Source: Pyrinomonas methylaliphatogenes
Lineage (GTDB): Bacteria; Acidobacteriota; Blastocatellia; Pyrinomonadales; Pyrinomonadaceae
Assembly: GCF_000820845.2 (NCBI RefSeq)
Contig: NZ_CBXV010000003.1
Location: 124,001-188,000, forward strand
DNA: 64,000 nt
Reading direction: 5' to 3'
Below, piece by piece: positions 46,935 through 56,518 of the stretch. Each line of letters opens with the position of its first letter. The stretch's first letter is position 1. The notes below the pieces were generated by a model, which made no database searches, was not told the DNA's origin, and saw only the letters and a program-made list of their open reading frames with translations. Both the position numbers and the translations under genes were made by a program.

Positions 46935-47000
46935 CATCGCTGAAGTTATCGCTTGGGTGCTCGCCAAGCAGGTTCGTAAACTTCATTCTACACCGCTGAC
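46908..47000. repeat. Imperfect 28-bp direct repeat at the protease 3' end
   Basis: 46908-46935 and 46973-47000 match at 24 of 28 positions (TTCGTAAA and CCGCTGAC at the ends). The first unit encodes the end of the protease and includes its stop. The rest of 46935-47247 shows no gene I can support. Confidence 0.45.
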
Positions 47001-47247
47001 GGCGATGGTCGCAGCCGCAACAATCTTTTACTGTTTGCTTTATAATTTCAGCTGCGAACGCCGTTCCTTACCTTTGCCCACGCCATCAAATACTAACGCC
47101 TCCGGGAGCGCTGCAATTCCCTTATGATTCGGGTTTAGCGAAGCCGACCGTTCCGCAGGTCCATTTGCCACCGCTTTTGGAAAGGAGTAGCGCTGCGCCC
47201 TTCCCAAGTCCTTGAGGCCCGCCTTACGCTACCGGAAGTCCGGTAGA

Positions 47248-48981
47248 TTAACCTTCTAATTTGAACTTAGTTGCTGCGAGCTTGTAGAGCCGGCGCCAGA
47301 CCAATCGGTTGATCAACACCACCATCAGAATCATCGTCAGCGTTGAGACCAACAGAAGATCGAAGTTCCCTTCGTCGGTCGCCCGACTGATGGTCGCGCC
47401 CAACCCCGTGGTCATGAGCGTCTCGCCTTTGAAGCGGAAATACTCGGCGACGATGCTCGCGTTCCATGCCCCACCGGCCGCCGTCACCAACCCTGTAACC
47501 AGGTAAGGAAAGATCGCCGGCAAGATCAGCAATCGCCACCGCTCAACTCTGCCGAAGCCGAAGAGCGTCGCTACTTCTAGAAGATCATTGGGAATGGCCA
47601 CAGCGCCGGCGATGACGTTGAAGAGGATGTACCACTGCGTGCCGAGAAGCATCAGGGCGACGGCCCCGATATTGATCCCGCCACCCCAACGAATCAACGC
47701 CAACAAGACGACGGGGAAAAGAGCTGTCGCCGGGATCGAGGCGGCGATCTGCGCAAGCGGCTGCGCGAAGCGCGCCACTCGCGGGCGCAACCCGATCCAA
47801 ACGCCGACTGGCACAGTCCACAAGACGCCGATCGCAAGCGCCGCTGCGACGCGCGAAAGAGTCGCGGCGGCGCTTCGCACAAGTAACTTCGCTTCAACTG
47901 CTGTCAGCGTAGAGAGAGTCAGGGCGGCGCGCCACACGCCGTACAAGATCAGCGCGATGATGAGCGCCAAGAATAGATCTTCAACGCGCCGCGCAACCGC
48001 GCTTCGTTCCGCCTTCGAAGATGCCGCACGCGCCTTCGCCCTCCGCGCGAAGAATAGATCTACGCGCTCGCCGACAGGGCGGAGAACATTTCGGTTCAAC
48101 TGGGCCAGCGCGCGCGAGCTGCGCAGTAGATCGAGCACCGCCGAGCGCGGCGCCGTCGCGCTTTCGACCTGCTCGAACTTGAATTTATCGGCCCAGGCGA
48201 TGAGCGGACGCCATAGCAACTGATCGAGCAGCACGATCGTGCCGATCATGGTCGCCAGTCCCCAGAGAATCGCGCGCGTATCGCCAGCGTCAGCCGCCGT
48301 CTGCAAATACGCGCCCAGTCCCGGCAAGCGAAAGTCGCGTCCGCCAAGCACAAACATCTCGCACGCCATCAGGAAGAACCAGCCGCCAGCGACCGACATC
48401 ATCGAATTCCAGATGAGACCGATGGCGGCATACGGCAGTTCGAGTTCCACCAAACGTTGCCAGCGGTTGAAGCGATACACGGTCGCCGCTTCGCGCAGTT
48501 CGCGCGGGATGCTCTTGAGCGAGGCGTAGAAACTAAAGGCGAGATTCCACACTTGCCCGGTGAAGATCAGGATGATCGAGCCGAGTTCGACGCCGAGCTG
48601 GCGAGTCGGGAAGAGCGCGACCATCGCGAGCATCACGCCGGGCAGGAAGCTGAGGACCGGAATCGATTGCAATACGTCGAGCAGCGGGATCATGATGCGC
48701 TCGGCGCGAGCGTGATAAGCCGCAACGTAACCATAGACGAGAGCGAAAAGAAGGCTCAGAAGATAAGCTACGGCTAGTCGCAACAGCGAATATCCGGCAT
48801 ACGCAGGCAGGGCGCGCGGCGCGAGCGAGATCTCAACATGCTCGCCGACTGGCTTCAACCATGAAAGCGCCGCCGCCGTCACGCCGTAGATGAGCGCGAC
48901 CACAGCGCCGAAGATCGCTAAATCGATCAGGCGCGAACCGCGCTTTTCCGGAACAAGCATTCTAATTGCGCCGTGAAGCAT
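47248..48981 (-). CDS. Fused double-permease ABC transporter subunit, NitT/TauT-like
   Basis: 577 aa in two related permease halves (about 20-270 and 330-570). Each half carries the binding-protein-dependent permease EAA loop: ELREAATVYRFNRWQRLVELELP in the first, cut here to LREAATVYRF, and LLEVATLFGFGRVERWRLLILP in the second. Fused permeases of this kind accompany ATPases with the AAA-associated C-terminal domain, as in the gene upstream. Together they form an importer whose substrate I cannot tell; family members take nitrate, sulfonates or related ions. No binding-protein gene is adjacent. The start is uncertain (48981 or 48960). Confidence 0.88.
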   Translation of the reverse strand: MLHGAIRMLVPEKRGSRLIDLAIFGAVVALIYGVTAAALSWLKPVGEHVEISLAPRALPAYAGYSLLRLAVAYLLSLLFALVYGYVAAYHARAERIMIPLLDVLQSIPVLSFLPGVMLAMVALFPTRQLGVELGSIILIFTGQVWNLAFSFYASLKSIPRELREAATVYRFNRWQRLVELELPYAAIGLIWNSMMSVAGGWFFLMACEMFVLGGRDFRLPGLGAYLQTAADAGDTRAILWGLATMIGTIVLLDQLLWRPLIAWADKFKFEQVESATAPRSAVLDLLRSSRALAQLNRNVLRPVGERVDLFFARRAKARAASSKAERSAVARRVEDLFLALIIALILYGVWRAALTLSTLTAVEAKLLVRSAAATLSRVAAALAIGVLWTVPVGVWIGLRPRVARFAQPLAQIAASIPATALFPVVLLALIRWGGGINIGAVALMLLGTQWYILFNVIAGAVAIPNDLLEVATLFGFGRVERWRLLILPAIFPYLVTGLVTAAGGAWNASIVAEYFRFKGETLMTTGLGATISRATDEGNFDLLLVSTLTMILMVVLINRLVWRRLYKLAATKFKLEG

Positions 48982-49000
48982 GGGAGAGTCGGCTAGTCGC

Positions 49001-50338
49001 TCAAGATTCGGTCAGGAAGAGACGACCGCTCTGCGCATCGTAATCGAAGATCTCGGCATAACGTCCCCAGTGAATCGCTGTCGCCAGTTGGCGTTGGGCC
49101 TCCTCTTCCGAAAAGTGCTCGTCGAGCAGATCTTGGAAGAAATCGTCCGGAAGCGCTCGATCCGCTTTCGCACGTAGCGCGCTTTCGATCTGGCGAAGCA
49201 AGGGGACGTGCGCGAGCGCCGCCTGACGGAAGAGCCGCTTCCGCTCCAAAATATCGGCTTCGGCAAAGGCGCGCCCCTGCGGCGTGATCTCGATGTCACC
49301 CTCATGAACGCGGACGTATTCCAGCAAAGTCGCCGCCTCGACGATCGGCAACAGATCATCAACCTCCATCGCCAACTCATCAGCGAGATGATAAAGGTCA
49401 TCGCGTCCGCCACGGTCGAGTAAGATTTCGAGCAATCCAGCGATCCCACCGGGGCGCGCGTGTGGCAACATCACCGGCCTCGGTTTGGCAGGCACCGCCG
49501 CCGGCGCCATCTCCTCTACCTTCAGATCAGGTTGCGTCAGGACTTTGTAAATGTGATCGACCAGCGCGATGAACCCTTCCGTCTTTCGGTTGCGCGGTTG
49601 GGCCAGCTCAATGCGGATGTCAGCGCGAATGCGCGCCGGATTGCGCCCGAGCACAACGACGCGATCAGCCAAGAGCACAGCCTCTTCGATGTTGTGTGTG
49701 ACGATGAAGATGGCGCGCGTCGGCATCTTTCGCTCAAACCAAAGTTCGAGAAGCTCGCCGCGCAGGTTCTCCGCCGTCAACACGTCGAGCGCTGAAAATG
49801 GCTCATCCATGAAGAGCACTTCGGGTTCGACGACCAGCGCGCGTGCCACTCCGACGCGCTGCTTCATGCCGCCGGATAGCTCTTTCGGATAGGCGGTCTC
49901 GAAACCATCAAGACCAACCGTGTCGAGGATCCTCAACGCGCGCTTGCGCCGCTCGATCGCGCTTACGCCGCGCGCGAGAAGCGGCGCTTCGACGTTTTCA
50001 AGCACCGTCAACCACGGAAAAAGAGCGAAACTCTGAAAAACGACGGCGACGTTCGGGCGCTGTCCGTCGAGCGGACGCCCGTGCCAGAAGATCGCGCCGG
50101 CGGAAGGCGGCGCAAGTCCCGTGAGCATGCGCAGCAGAGTCGATTTGCCGGAGCCGGATGGTCCGAGAAGCGCCAATATCTGATCGGGATAGATCCGTAG
50201 ATCGGTCGGCGCGATCACCTGTATGCGCCGCCCGTCCGGCTGCGCGTAGAACTTCTCCACAGCGCGCGCCTCGATGATCGCTTCCGGCGCCATTTCATTC
50301 GCGCGCCGTAAAACCAGCCCTTGAACTTGCTCTGCCAT
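49001..50338 (-). CDS. ABC transporter ATPase with AAA-associated C-terminal domain
   Basis: 445 aa. The ATPase domain (about 20-270) has Walker A GPSGSGKST (59-67), the signature LSGGMKQRVGVARAL and Walker B VLFMDEPFSALD. A helical AAA-associated C-terminal domain (about 300-440) contains LYHLADELAMEVDDLLPIVE and DFFQDLLDEHFSEEEAQRQL. NitT/TauT-type ATPases with this tail pair with fused permeases like the next gene, 20 bp downstream. The tail may sense an intracellular signal. Transport substrate unknown. Confidence 0.9.
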   Translation of the reverse strand: MAEQVQGLVLRRANEMAPEAIIEARAVEKFYAQPDGRRIQVIAPTDLRIYPDQILALLGPSGSGKSTLLRMLTGLAPPSAGAIFWHGRPLDGQRPNVAVVFQSFALFPWLTVLENVEAPLLARGVSAIERRKRALRILDTVGLDGFETAYPKELSGGMKQRVGVARALVVEPEVLFMDEPFSALDVLTAENLRGELLELWFERKMPTRAIFIVTHNIEEAVLLADRVVVLGRNPARIRADIRIELAQPRNRKTEGFIALVDHIYKVLTQPDLKVEEMAPAAVPAKPRPVMLPHARPGGIAGLLEILLDRGGRDDLYHLADELAMEVDDLLPIVEAATLLEYVRVHEGDIEITPQGRAFAEADILERKRLFRQAALAHVPLLRQIESALRAKADRALPDDFFQDLLDEHFSEEEAQRQLATAIHWGRYAEIFDYDAQSGRLFLTES

Positions 50339-50522
50339 CTTTGGTTGAATTTATCGGTTGAGATTATCGCGCTAGCGAATATCGCGTCAATTACGCAAAT
50401 CCAACTCCGATGGACAGCCTCCTCATCGCAACTCATGTTTTAATGCTTAATCTGAATCCTCTCTCTCGTAAACGGTTGATAGAGAAGAGACTTACGCTAT
50501 GCGTTGCACTTCACTCGATACG

Positions 50523-50552
50523 CTGAGTAAAATTACTCAGCATGCTGAGTAA
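50523..50552. promoter_or_regulatory. Palindrome plus third half-site over an ATPase start codon
   Basis: CTGAGTAA (50523-50530), AA, then TTACTCAG (50533-50540) is a near-perfect palindrome one base before the ATG at 50542. A third CTGAGTAA lies at 50545-50552 inside the gene. It could be an operator for self-control or an RNA stem hiding the start. Confidence 0.5.
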
Positions 50553-51762
50553 TTCGTCGACCGGATTCCAGCGTCCATACGCCGCCGAACTAAGGCGGCG
50601 ACTGGCAGAGCCGCGTCGTTTCATTCAAGTCGTCATCGGCCCTCGCCAAGTTGGGAAGACAACGCTCGTCGCGCAAGTGACGCATGAGCTGGGGCTGCCT
50701 GTAACTTGGGCGAGCGCCGATGAACCGACGCTACGCGGGCCAGGCTGGATCGCCCAGCAGTGGGAACGCGCGCGATCAACGCTCAGCAAGGAAGGCGCGG
50801 TTCTCGTCATCGACGAAGCGCAGAAAGCGGTCGACTGGGCCGAGGCCATCAAACGCCTCTGGGACGAAGATACGCGCGCCGCCGTGCCGCTCAAAGTCGT
50901 CCTTTCGGGCTCTGCGCCGTTGCTCATCCAGCGAGGTTTATCGGAAAGTCTGGCTGGACGCTTCGAGACGCTCTACCTGCCGCACTGGTCCTACGATGAG
51001 ATGCGCCAGGCTTTCGGCTTCAACTGTGAGCAGTACATCTTCTACGGCGGTTATCCGGGCGCGGCTCCGCTCATCGGAGAGCATGAGAGATGGGTGCGTT
51101 ACATCCGCGATGCGCTCATCGAGACGACAATCGCGCGCGACGTGCTGCTGCTGGCGCGCATAGATAAACCGGCTCTGCTCAGGCGGTTGTTCGAGCTTGG
51201 GTGTCTTTATTCGGGACAAGTGCTTTCTTACACGAAGATGCTCGGCCAGTTGCAGGACGCGGGCAACACGACTACGCTGGCGCATTACTTGGAGTTGCTC
51301 GCTGCTGCAGGGATGTTGATGGGGCTGCAAAAGTATGCGGGACAAGCCGTCCGCTCCCGTGCCTCGAGCCCGAAACTACAAGCGCTCAACACGGCGCTCA
51401 TCACCGCGCAGATGGGGATGAGGATGGAAGAGGCGCTGGAAGATCGCGAGACGTGGGGGCGGCTTGTAGAATCGGCGGTGGGAGCCCATCTGGCTAACGC
51501 GGCGTTGGCGGGCCGATGCGAGTTGTATTACTGGCGCGAGCGCCATCACGAGGTCGATTTCGTCGTTCGCGCGAGGCGTCAGCTGACGGCGATCGAAGTG
51601 AAGAGCGGCAGGCGAAAAGACGCATTACCGGGGATGGAGGCCTTCTGCGCCGCTTTCAACCCGCAACGCGCGCTTCTTGTCGGCGGCGACGGCATTCCGC
51701 TCGAAGAGTTCTTGGCGCGCCCGGTCGAGCACTGGCTCGCACGTCGGCAGGATTCAGCATGA
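50542..51762 (+). CDS. AAA_14/DUF4143-family ATPase
   Basis: 406 aa. The N-terminal P-loop domain has GPRQVGKTT (33-41) and Walker B VLVIDEAQK (87-95). The C-terminal DUF4143 region ends with a PD-(D/E)xK-like pattern (EVDFVV then IEVKSG), common in this family. These ATPases are frequent in bacteria and archaea, often in variable numbers, and have no firm function. No Shine-Dalgarno is visible; a palindrome touches the start codon. The gene is alone, divergent from the ABC pair. Confidence 0.88.
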   Translation: MLSNSSTGFQRPYAAELRRRLAEPRRFIQVVIGPRQVGKTTLVAQVTHELGLPVTWASADEPTLRGPGWIAQQWERARSTLSKEGAVLVIDEAQKAVDWAEAIKRLWDEDTRAAVPLKVVLSGSAPLLIQRGLSESLAGRFETLYLPHWSYDEMRQAFGFNCEQYIFYGGYPGAAPLIGEHERWVRYIRDALIETTIARDVLLLARIDKPALLRRLFELGCLYSGQVLSYTKMLGQLQDAGNTTTLAHYLELLAAAGMLMGLQKYAGQAVRSRASSPKLQALNTALITAQMGMRMEEALEDRETWGRLVESAVGAHLANAALAGRCELYYWRERHHEVDFVVRARRQLTAIEVKSGRRKDALPGMEAFCAAFNPQRALLVGGDGIPLEEFLARPVEHWLARRQDSA

Positions 51763-51926
51763 GGTAATTACCGTTTTGATTCAAGATATATCTAAAACCC
51801 ATAAGGTTAAGTACCACGTTGAATGGCCCAACAATCAAAAATAGTGCCCCCTTCCTCAACGAGAGGTTCACAATGTTATGAGGCTCAAACACATGAGCCG
51901 ACGCACAGAAGCCCCGTATGTGTATA

Positions 51927-51980
51927 AGCGGTTGGTGTTGATCTTGAAGTAGTTCTTCCCGAAGATCAATACCAACCGCT
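51927..51980. repeat. Large 19-bp-arm hairpin between convergent genes
   Basis: AGCGGTTGGTGTTGATCTT (51927-51945) pairs with 51962-51980 with one G-T wobble; the loop is 16 bases. It lies between the AAA ATPase (plus) and receptor 4 (minus). No T-run follows on either strand. It may end transcription or be a dispersed repeat. The rest of 51763-52082 shows a weak 5-bp stem at 52045-52059 followed by ATTATTTT, possibly a terminator, and no gene. Confidence 0.5.
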
Positions 51981-52082
51981 CGGGTCACCCGCTCTCACGC
52001 TATGAGTGAATTATCACGTTCTGAACGTTGACTTCAGACGCGACCGGGAACGGCTCCCGATTATTTTCGGGTCACTTATCGC

Positions 52083-54623
52083 CTATTTTCGCCCCAAGAA
52101 CCTGATGCGAGAAGTCAAAACGCGATGCTGTGTGCCGCTGAACTCCATAAAGTGCGGCGAATCGATGTTGCTATTGATCACCGTCGGATTCCTTCGCCCC
52201 GTAATATTGTTCATCCCAACGCGCAAAGCCAAGCGATACTTCAGCAGATCGAAACGCCATTCGACGTGGGCGTTTAGACTGAAATAGTCGGGCAACCGAT
52301 GCGCATTTGGCGCGCCGACAACCTGCTGCTCTTGGTTGATGAAACTGTACGGGAATCCAGTATGCCAATCAGCTGAATAGGCCAAATCGAAGCTTTTCCT
52401 AAGCGGCGCTACCCCCCAAAGCAGGAATCGATGCGGAACCTCCCATGGTAACGGCCCGCTCGCTTGTTGACTGAAGACCGGATTATCGATATCAAAATCG
52501 AACACAGCGTTCGATCGCGCGCGCATGTAAGAGTATGAAGCGAAGAGTGGATAACCGTTCTTGAAGGTCCGCCGCAAAACCACCTGTAGCCCAGCGAAAC
52601 GATCGCGCCGGTCATTGGTCAAAGCGAAAGCGACCCTCGATTGAGCGAGATCTCGCTGAACGTAAACCAATTGATCGCGTCCCCGACGCGCGATGAATTC
52701 GACCGTCAGATAAAAAGAGGCCGGAAGTTCGCGTTCGATTCCGGCGCTCCAATTCAGAAAACGCGGGGCTTTGAGGATGGGCTCACCGACGCTGAATGAG
52801 CTCACCACTGTCCGCACGCTGCCATCTCGCCTGTAGAAAACGTCCGTGCGCTCACCCTCTAACGGGCGCGTGACCAACGCCAGATTGGTCGCGTCGCGAA
52901 AATCCCCGACGCCGAACGACAATTTGGTCTTGCCGTTTTCGCCGAGCGCATAAGCGAATGCGATGCGCGGCGAAAACGTCAACTGATGGATGATCGAATC
53001 GCGGTCTAACCTCACGCCCAGTTCGGCGGTCAGACGTCTAGTTATGGACCAGCGATCTTGCAGGAAGGCCCCGCGCGCGAAATTATCCTTCGAGAGAAGC
53101 CCTCCGCCAGCAAACGCGCTCGTGCGAGCGAGAGTCCCATCGGCTCGCACGACGATTATGGGTCGGCGCATGACCGTTCGTTCATAAGCGATCGAGTTGA
53201 GCTCAACGCCCGTTTTGAATTCGTGCCGACCGGCCCAGTCGATCGTTGGCAACGTGAGATTCGCGATTACTTGCGCACGGCGCGCCCGATCCGCGCTCTG
53301 GCGAAAGAAATTCCCGCTCGCCCCCTCGGGACTCAGGCGATATGGCGAATCGCCCTGCGGCGCCTCATCGTCGCGGTACCAACTTATGCCGAAGCCGAAT
53401 TCAGCGAACAATCCATTTGACCTATAGGTCTGCCCTTTCAGAGCTAATAGATATGCCGAGTTGCGCCGATCGACGGTCGCCTCAAGCGGCGTCAAAAGCG
53501 ATAAGCCATCGTGTTTCGAACGAAAGCGATTGACGAGGAAGGTCGCCGTCAGTATGTTCCTCTCGTTCAGGTTTATCTGCGATTTGGTAAGCCCGCTCCA
53601 GCGCCACGCGCGAGCGCGATCGGCGCCTACGGGGAGTTCATCGACAACGTTCTGCACATACTCGCCATCCCCAGCCTCGTAGAACCAAGCCCTGCCACGT
53701 CGGATCGGTCCCGAGATGGTCCAGCGCGGGGTCCAGTTGTTCACATGCAACCCCTTGTTAGTCTGCACCCCAGGGATGAAATTGGTCGCAGAGAAACGAT
53801 AACGATCATCTCCCATTCCGGTCGCAAGCTCGAGCACGCCGCTGCTCCCTTGACCGTACTGCACGGAATAGCGACTCGTCTGTAGTTCGATCGACCGGAT
53901 CGCATCGGTGCTGACGTGCATCTCCAGCAGACCTGTCACCGGATGCATAATGTTGAATCCATCCAGATTGCTTTGCACTTGATAAGCATCAGAGCCGTTC
54001 ACATGAACGCGCCCCACCGCGTCTTGTAAGATCTCTGGGAAGAATGGCAGCGCGTTCCGCACGTCGTGCGTCGATGGGTATGGAAGCGAAAGGATTTCTC
54101 GGCTGGTGAGCACAGCGCTCTTCTCCGTCCGTTCAGCTTGGATGCCAGCTGGGGATTCGTAAACGTTGACCGTTTCGGTGAACTCCTGCTGATGGTAAAG
54201 CGTCACCTGCACGCTCTCCGTATCAGAGGCTATCTTCAATTCGGTCACGTAGAACCCCGGCTTTTCGATGCGAAGCTGATACTCTTTAGCTTCAAGCCCG
54301 GTGAATTCGCCTTGCCCCGCCTCGTCAGTTGCCCGTACGATACGCCCCCTACCCGCCTCCACTAAGCTAAGCTTAGCAGCCAAGACAGGGATCCCATTCT
54401 CGTCCGTGACCGTGACCCTTAACCTTCGCGATCCGTCTCTCTGACTCGGTTGAACTGACGAACGTTCGCCCGCGATCCGCCCTAAGCGATTCTCAATGCA
54501 TCGCCCAATCTCGAACCCGGTATGAGCGGCAACCGCAAAACTTTCCGAACATAAAAAAGAGAGCGCCAAAAGGGCGGAAACCCCATCCGTGATCCTAATG
54601 AATCGTTGGCCCGGCAAGTTCAT
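52083..54623 (-). CDS. TonB-dependent receptor-like protein (receptor 4)
   Basis: 846-aa outer-membrane protein. A signal peptide (about 1-32) is followed by about 40 residues of linker and the regulatory-like domain (RLRVTVTDENGIPVLAAKLS, about 67-150). The plug has LSLPYPSTHDVRNALPFFPE and NLDGFNIMHPVTG, then a barrel with aromatic girdles. Ends with RIRFLGRK, not the usual terminal Phe, so recognition by the BAM machinery may differ. It is smaller than receptors 1-3 and shares plug features with receptor 5. Substrate unknown. Confidence 0.87.
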   Translation of the reverse strand: MNLPGQRFIRITDGVSALLALSFLCSESFAVAAHTGFEIGRCIENRLGRIAGERSSVQPSQRDGSRRLRVTVTDENGIPVLAAKLSLVEAGRGRIVRATDEAGQGEFTGLEAKEYQLRIEKPGFYVTELKIASDTESVQVTLYHQQEFTETVNVYESPAGIQAERTEKSAVLTSREILSLPYPSTHDVRNALPFFPEILQDAVGRVHVNGSDAYQVQSNLDGFNIMHPVTGLLEMHVSTDAIRSIELQTSRYSVQYGQGSSGVLELATGMGDDRYRFSATNFIPGVQTNKGLHVNNWTPRWTISGPIRRGRAWFYEAGDGEYVQNVVDELPVGADRARAWRWSGLTKSQINLNERNILTATFLVNRFRSKHDGLSLLTPLEATVDRRNSAYLLALKGQTYRSNGLFAEFGFGISWYRDDEAPQGDSPYRLSPEGASGNFFRQSADRARRAQVIANLTLPTIDWAGRHEFKTGVELNSIAYERTVMRRPIIVVRADGTLARTSAFAGGGLLSKDNFARGAFLQDRWSITRRLTAELGVRLDRDSIIHQLTFSPRIAFAYALGENGKTKLSFGVGDFRDATNLALVTRPLEGERTDVFYRRDGSVRTVVSSFSVGEPILKAPRFLNWSAGIERELPASFYLTVEFIARRGRDQLVYVQRDLAQSRVAFALTNDRRDRFAGLQVVLRRTFKNGYPLFASYSYMRARSNAVFDFDIDNPVFSQQASGPLPWEVPHRFLLWGVAPLRKSFDLAYSADWHTGFPYSFINQEQQVVGAPNAHRLPDYFSLNAHVEWRFDLLKYRLALRVGMNNITGRRNPTVINSNIDSPHFMEFSGTQHRVLTSRIRFLGRK

Positions 54624-54758
54624 GGCGGGTCCCCGTACTCTCAGCGAAAGGCTAACGTAAGTCCGGACGATGCGATCCAGTGGTCAAGTCGCACTCTCGG
54701 ATAAAGATTATACGGAATGAAGATAAATGGAAGATTAATCCGAAATAGTCGCATCGCG

Positions 54759-55565
54759 TCAATCGCCTCGACTCGAACCTCTTTTGGATTTGAAACGCCG
54801 ACCAATGATCGCCTTGATGAGCAGATGATCCGTACTGCTGGTCGCGCCGATGCCGACGCCGAAATTCAGTTCCCAGCGCGGCGAGACGTTAAGATCCGCA
54901 ACGCCGAAGAATTGCTGCTGCTGATCGCGCAATGGATCGAACTCGAAGAGCGGCCCCATCGAGCCGTAATACTCGACGCCGATTGCCACTTCCTTTATAA
55001 GATCGTAGCTGATCTTCGCATTCGGTGAGAATTCGAACCCGCGCCTCGCGTTGGGCCCATGTAAAGCTTTTTCCAAAGTCGGATTGAAAGATAAATACCA
55101 ACGCCCGAGCTCCCTATCGATTATCGGACGCAACTCGAGCGTCCACGTGTCTGCAGAATACCGCCGCCGCTGATAGCCAAACTCCGCCGATAGGCTCACC
55201 CCGACCGGCCATCCCCACCGCTTAGGAACCATCACGCGCGGCCTGACGTGACTGCCGACGATGTGCCACCCGTTGCCCGAACGCGCGCTGGTGAAGAAAT
55301 AGAAACCGGTCTCGAACCATGAAGTGAACCCGTGCGTGATCTCGACCGTCTCGTGCCAAGCATGTTCGGTAGGCAATACACCGTACTCATCCACGGCCTT
55401 CGATCCGCTTACGGTGAAGTTCGAATGCAACTCGACCATCGTCTCGCCAGCAGGCACCGTCTCCGACCCGTAAACCTGGATCTCATAATTCTCCTGCCCA
55501 CGGGCGTTCGGCGTCGCCAAGCTCAACCCGAAGATGCACAAAACGAAGAAGAAATAGACCTTCAT
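54759..55565 (-). CDS. Predicted outer-membrane beta-barrel protein
   Basis: 268 aa from MKVYFFFVLCIFGLSLATPN, a signal peptide. The rest alternates short polar turns and amphipathic strands rich in Trp, Tyr and Phe (WYLSFNPTLEKAL, WELNFGVGIGATSS), typical of an outer-membrane barrel. I do not recognise a family. The start at 55565 has GAGG seven bases upstream; a TTG two codons earlier is unlikely. It is 37 bp downstream of the VIT-family gene and probably in its operon, so metal export or sensing is a possible theme. Confidence 0.72.
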   Translation of the reverse strand: MKVYFFFVLCIFGLSLATPNARGQENYEIQVYGSETVPAGETMVELHSNFTVSGSKAVDEYGVLPTEHAWHETVEITHGFTSWFETGFYFFTSARSGNGWHIVGSHVRPRVMVPKRWGWPVGVSLSAEFGYQRRRYSADTWTLELRPIIDRELGRWYLSFNPTLEKALHGPNARRGFEFSPNAKISYDLIKEVAIGVEYYGSMGPLFEFDPLRDQQQQFFGVADLNVSPRWELNFGVGIGATSSTDHLLIKAIIGRRFKSKRGSSRGD

Positions 55566-55602
55566 CGTCAATCCTCGCGCGAACTAGTCGATAGGCTCTT
55601 CG

Positions 55603-56106
55603 TCAAAACCCAACGCCAATCGATCCAAGCCATAAACCGACGGCGAAAACAACGCCCCCTCCGACGATCACCTGCACGATCGTCCTCGCCAACGGGGTCT
55701 TCATGTAGTGGAAACGTATGTAAGCGATCGTCAGTAATTCAATAATCACGACGACATAAGCGATGTATAAAGCCAACCTGATATCTCTGATCAAGAAAGG
55801 CAACGTGTGCAGCATGCCGCCCACTGCCGTCGCTACCCCCGTGATCAAGCCCCGCACCACAGGGCTGCCCCGCCCCGTCACGCGACCGTCATCGGAAAGA
55901 GCTTCGGCCAACCCCATGCTAATGCCAGCGCCGATGGAAGCGGCTAATCCGACGAAGAAAGCTTTGTGTGGATCAGATGTAAGTTCGGCGGTCGCAAACA
56001 GCGGCGCTAAAGTCGAAACCGAACCATCCATCAAACCTAAGAGGGCCGGCTGCACCTTCTGCAGCACGAACCTTGTATCGTGGCCTGCCCATTCTACCTG
56101 CCTCAT
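55603..56106 (-). CDS. VIT/CCC1-family membrane protein
   Basis: 167 aa, five hydrophobic segments. [19 protein letters not shown] and [21 protein letters not shown] are the hallmark first and second helices of the vacuolar-iron-transporter family, which moves Fe2+ or Mn2+. It lacks the rubrerythrin-like N-terminal domain that some bacterial relatives carry, and the cytoplasmic metal-binding insert also seems short. Whether it exports iron is unknown. It is followed by an outer-membrane barrel gene. Confidence 0.8.
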   Translation of the reverse strand: MRQVEWAGHDTRFVLQKVQPALLGLMDGSVSTLAPLFATAELTSDPHKAFFVGLAASIGAGISMGLAEALSDDGRVTGRGSPVVRGLITGVATAVGGMLHTLPFLIRDIRLALYIAYVVVIIELLTIAYIRFHYMKTPLARTIVQVIVGGGVVFAVGLWLGSIGVGF

Positions 56107-56133
56107 CGCTCAGCCAACCTCGAATGCGGGTCA

Positions 56134-56163
56134 AGGATAGCGCAGCGCCACTTCCGCCGTCAA
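56134..56163 (-). promoter_or_regulatory. Possible promoter of the VIT-family operon
   Basis: On the minus strand TTGACG (56158-56163), 18 bases, then TATCCT (56134-56139), giving a leader of about 20 bases to the ATG at 56106. The remaining 56164-56492 stretch is A+T-rich near 56170-56215 and shows no gene I can support. Confidence 0.4.
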
Positions 56164-56492
56164 ACTAACTCCTTTATTTTCATATATTTAGAATTAAAGT
56201 TCGTTTTCATTTTCAATTCGTCGCTGCCGTCAAGAAGAAGCGGCCCGTGGATCCAGTCGATGGACTATCAACAGCTCGATGAATCGCGAACAGACATATC
56301 CAGCTATTGATTTTCGGGGGCGGATGCGCTCTTCAAGCGCATCGGGCACGAGCGGGCCATGCCGCGTTACGGACAGATGAAATATTGGCCCATATTTTGG
56401 CGAATGGACGGCACAACCTTTATGCGCGCTCTACACCACGAACCGAAACGCAAGACACGGAAGGTGTCTCTGCGTGCATCCTGAAAAGGATG

Positions 56493-56512
56493 CCCCCGAA
56501 TTCATTCGGGGG
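56493..56512 (-). terminator. Terminator-like hairpin after the RND pump gene
   Basis: CCCCCGAAT and ATTCGGGGG form a 9-bp inverted repeat around TC, six bases past the pump's stop codon. On the minus strand it is followed by a short T-run (CATCCTTTTC). A reasonable intrinsic terminator. Confidence 0.6.
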
Positions 56513-56518
56513 AGGACG

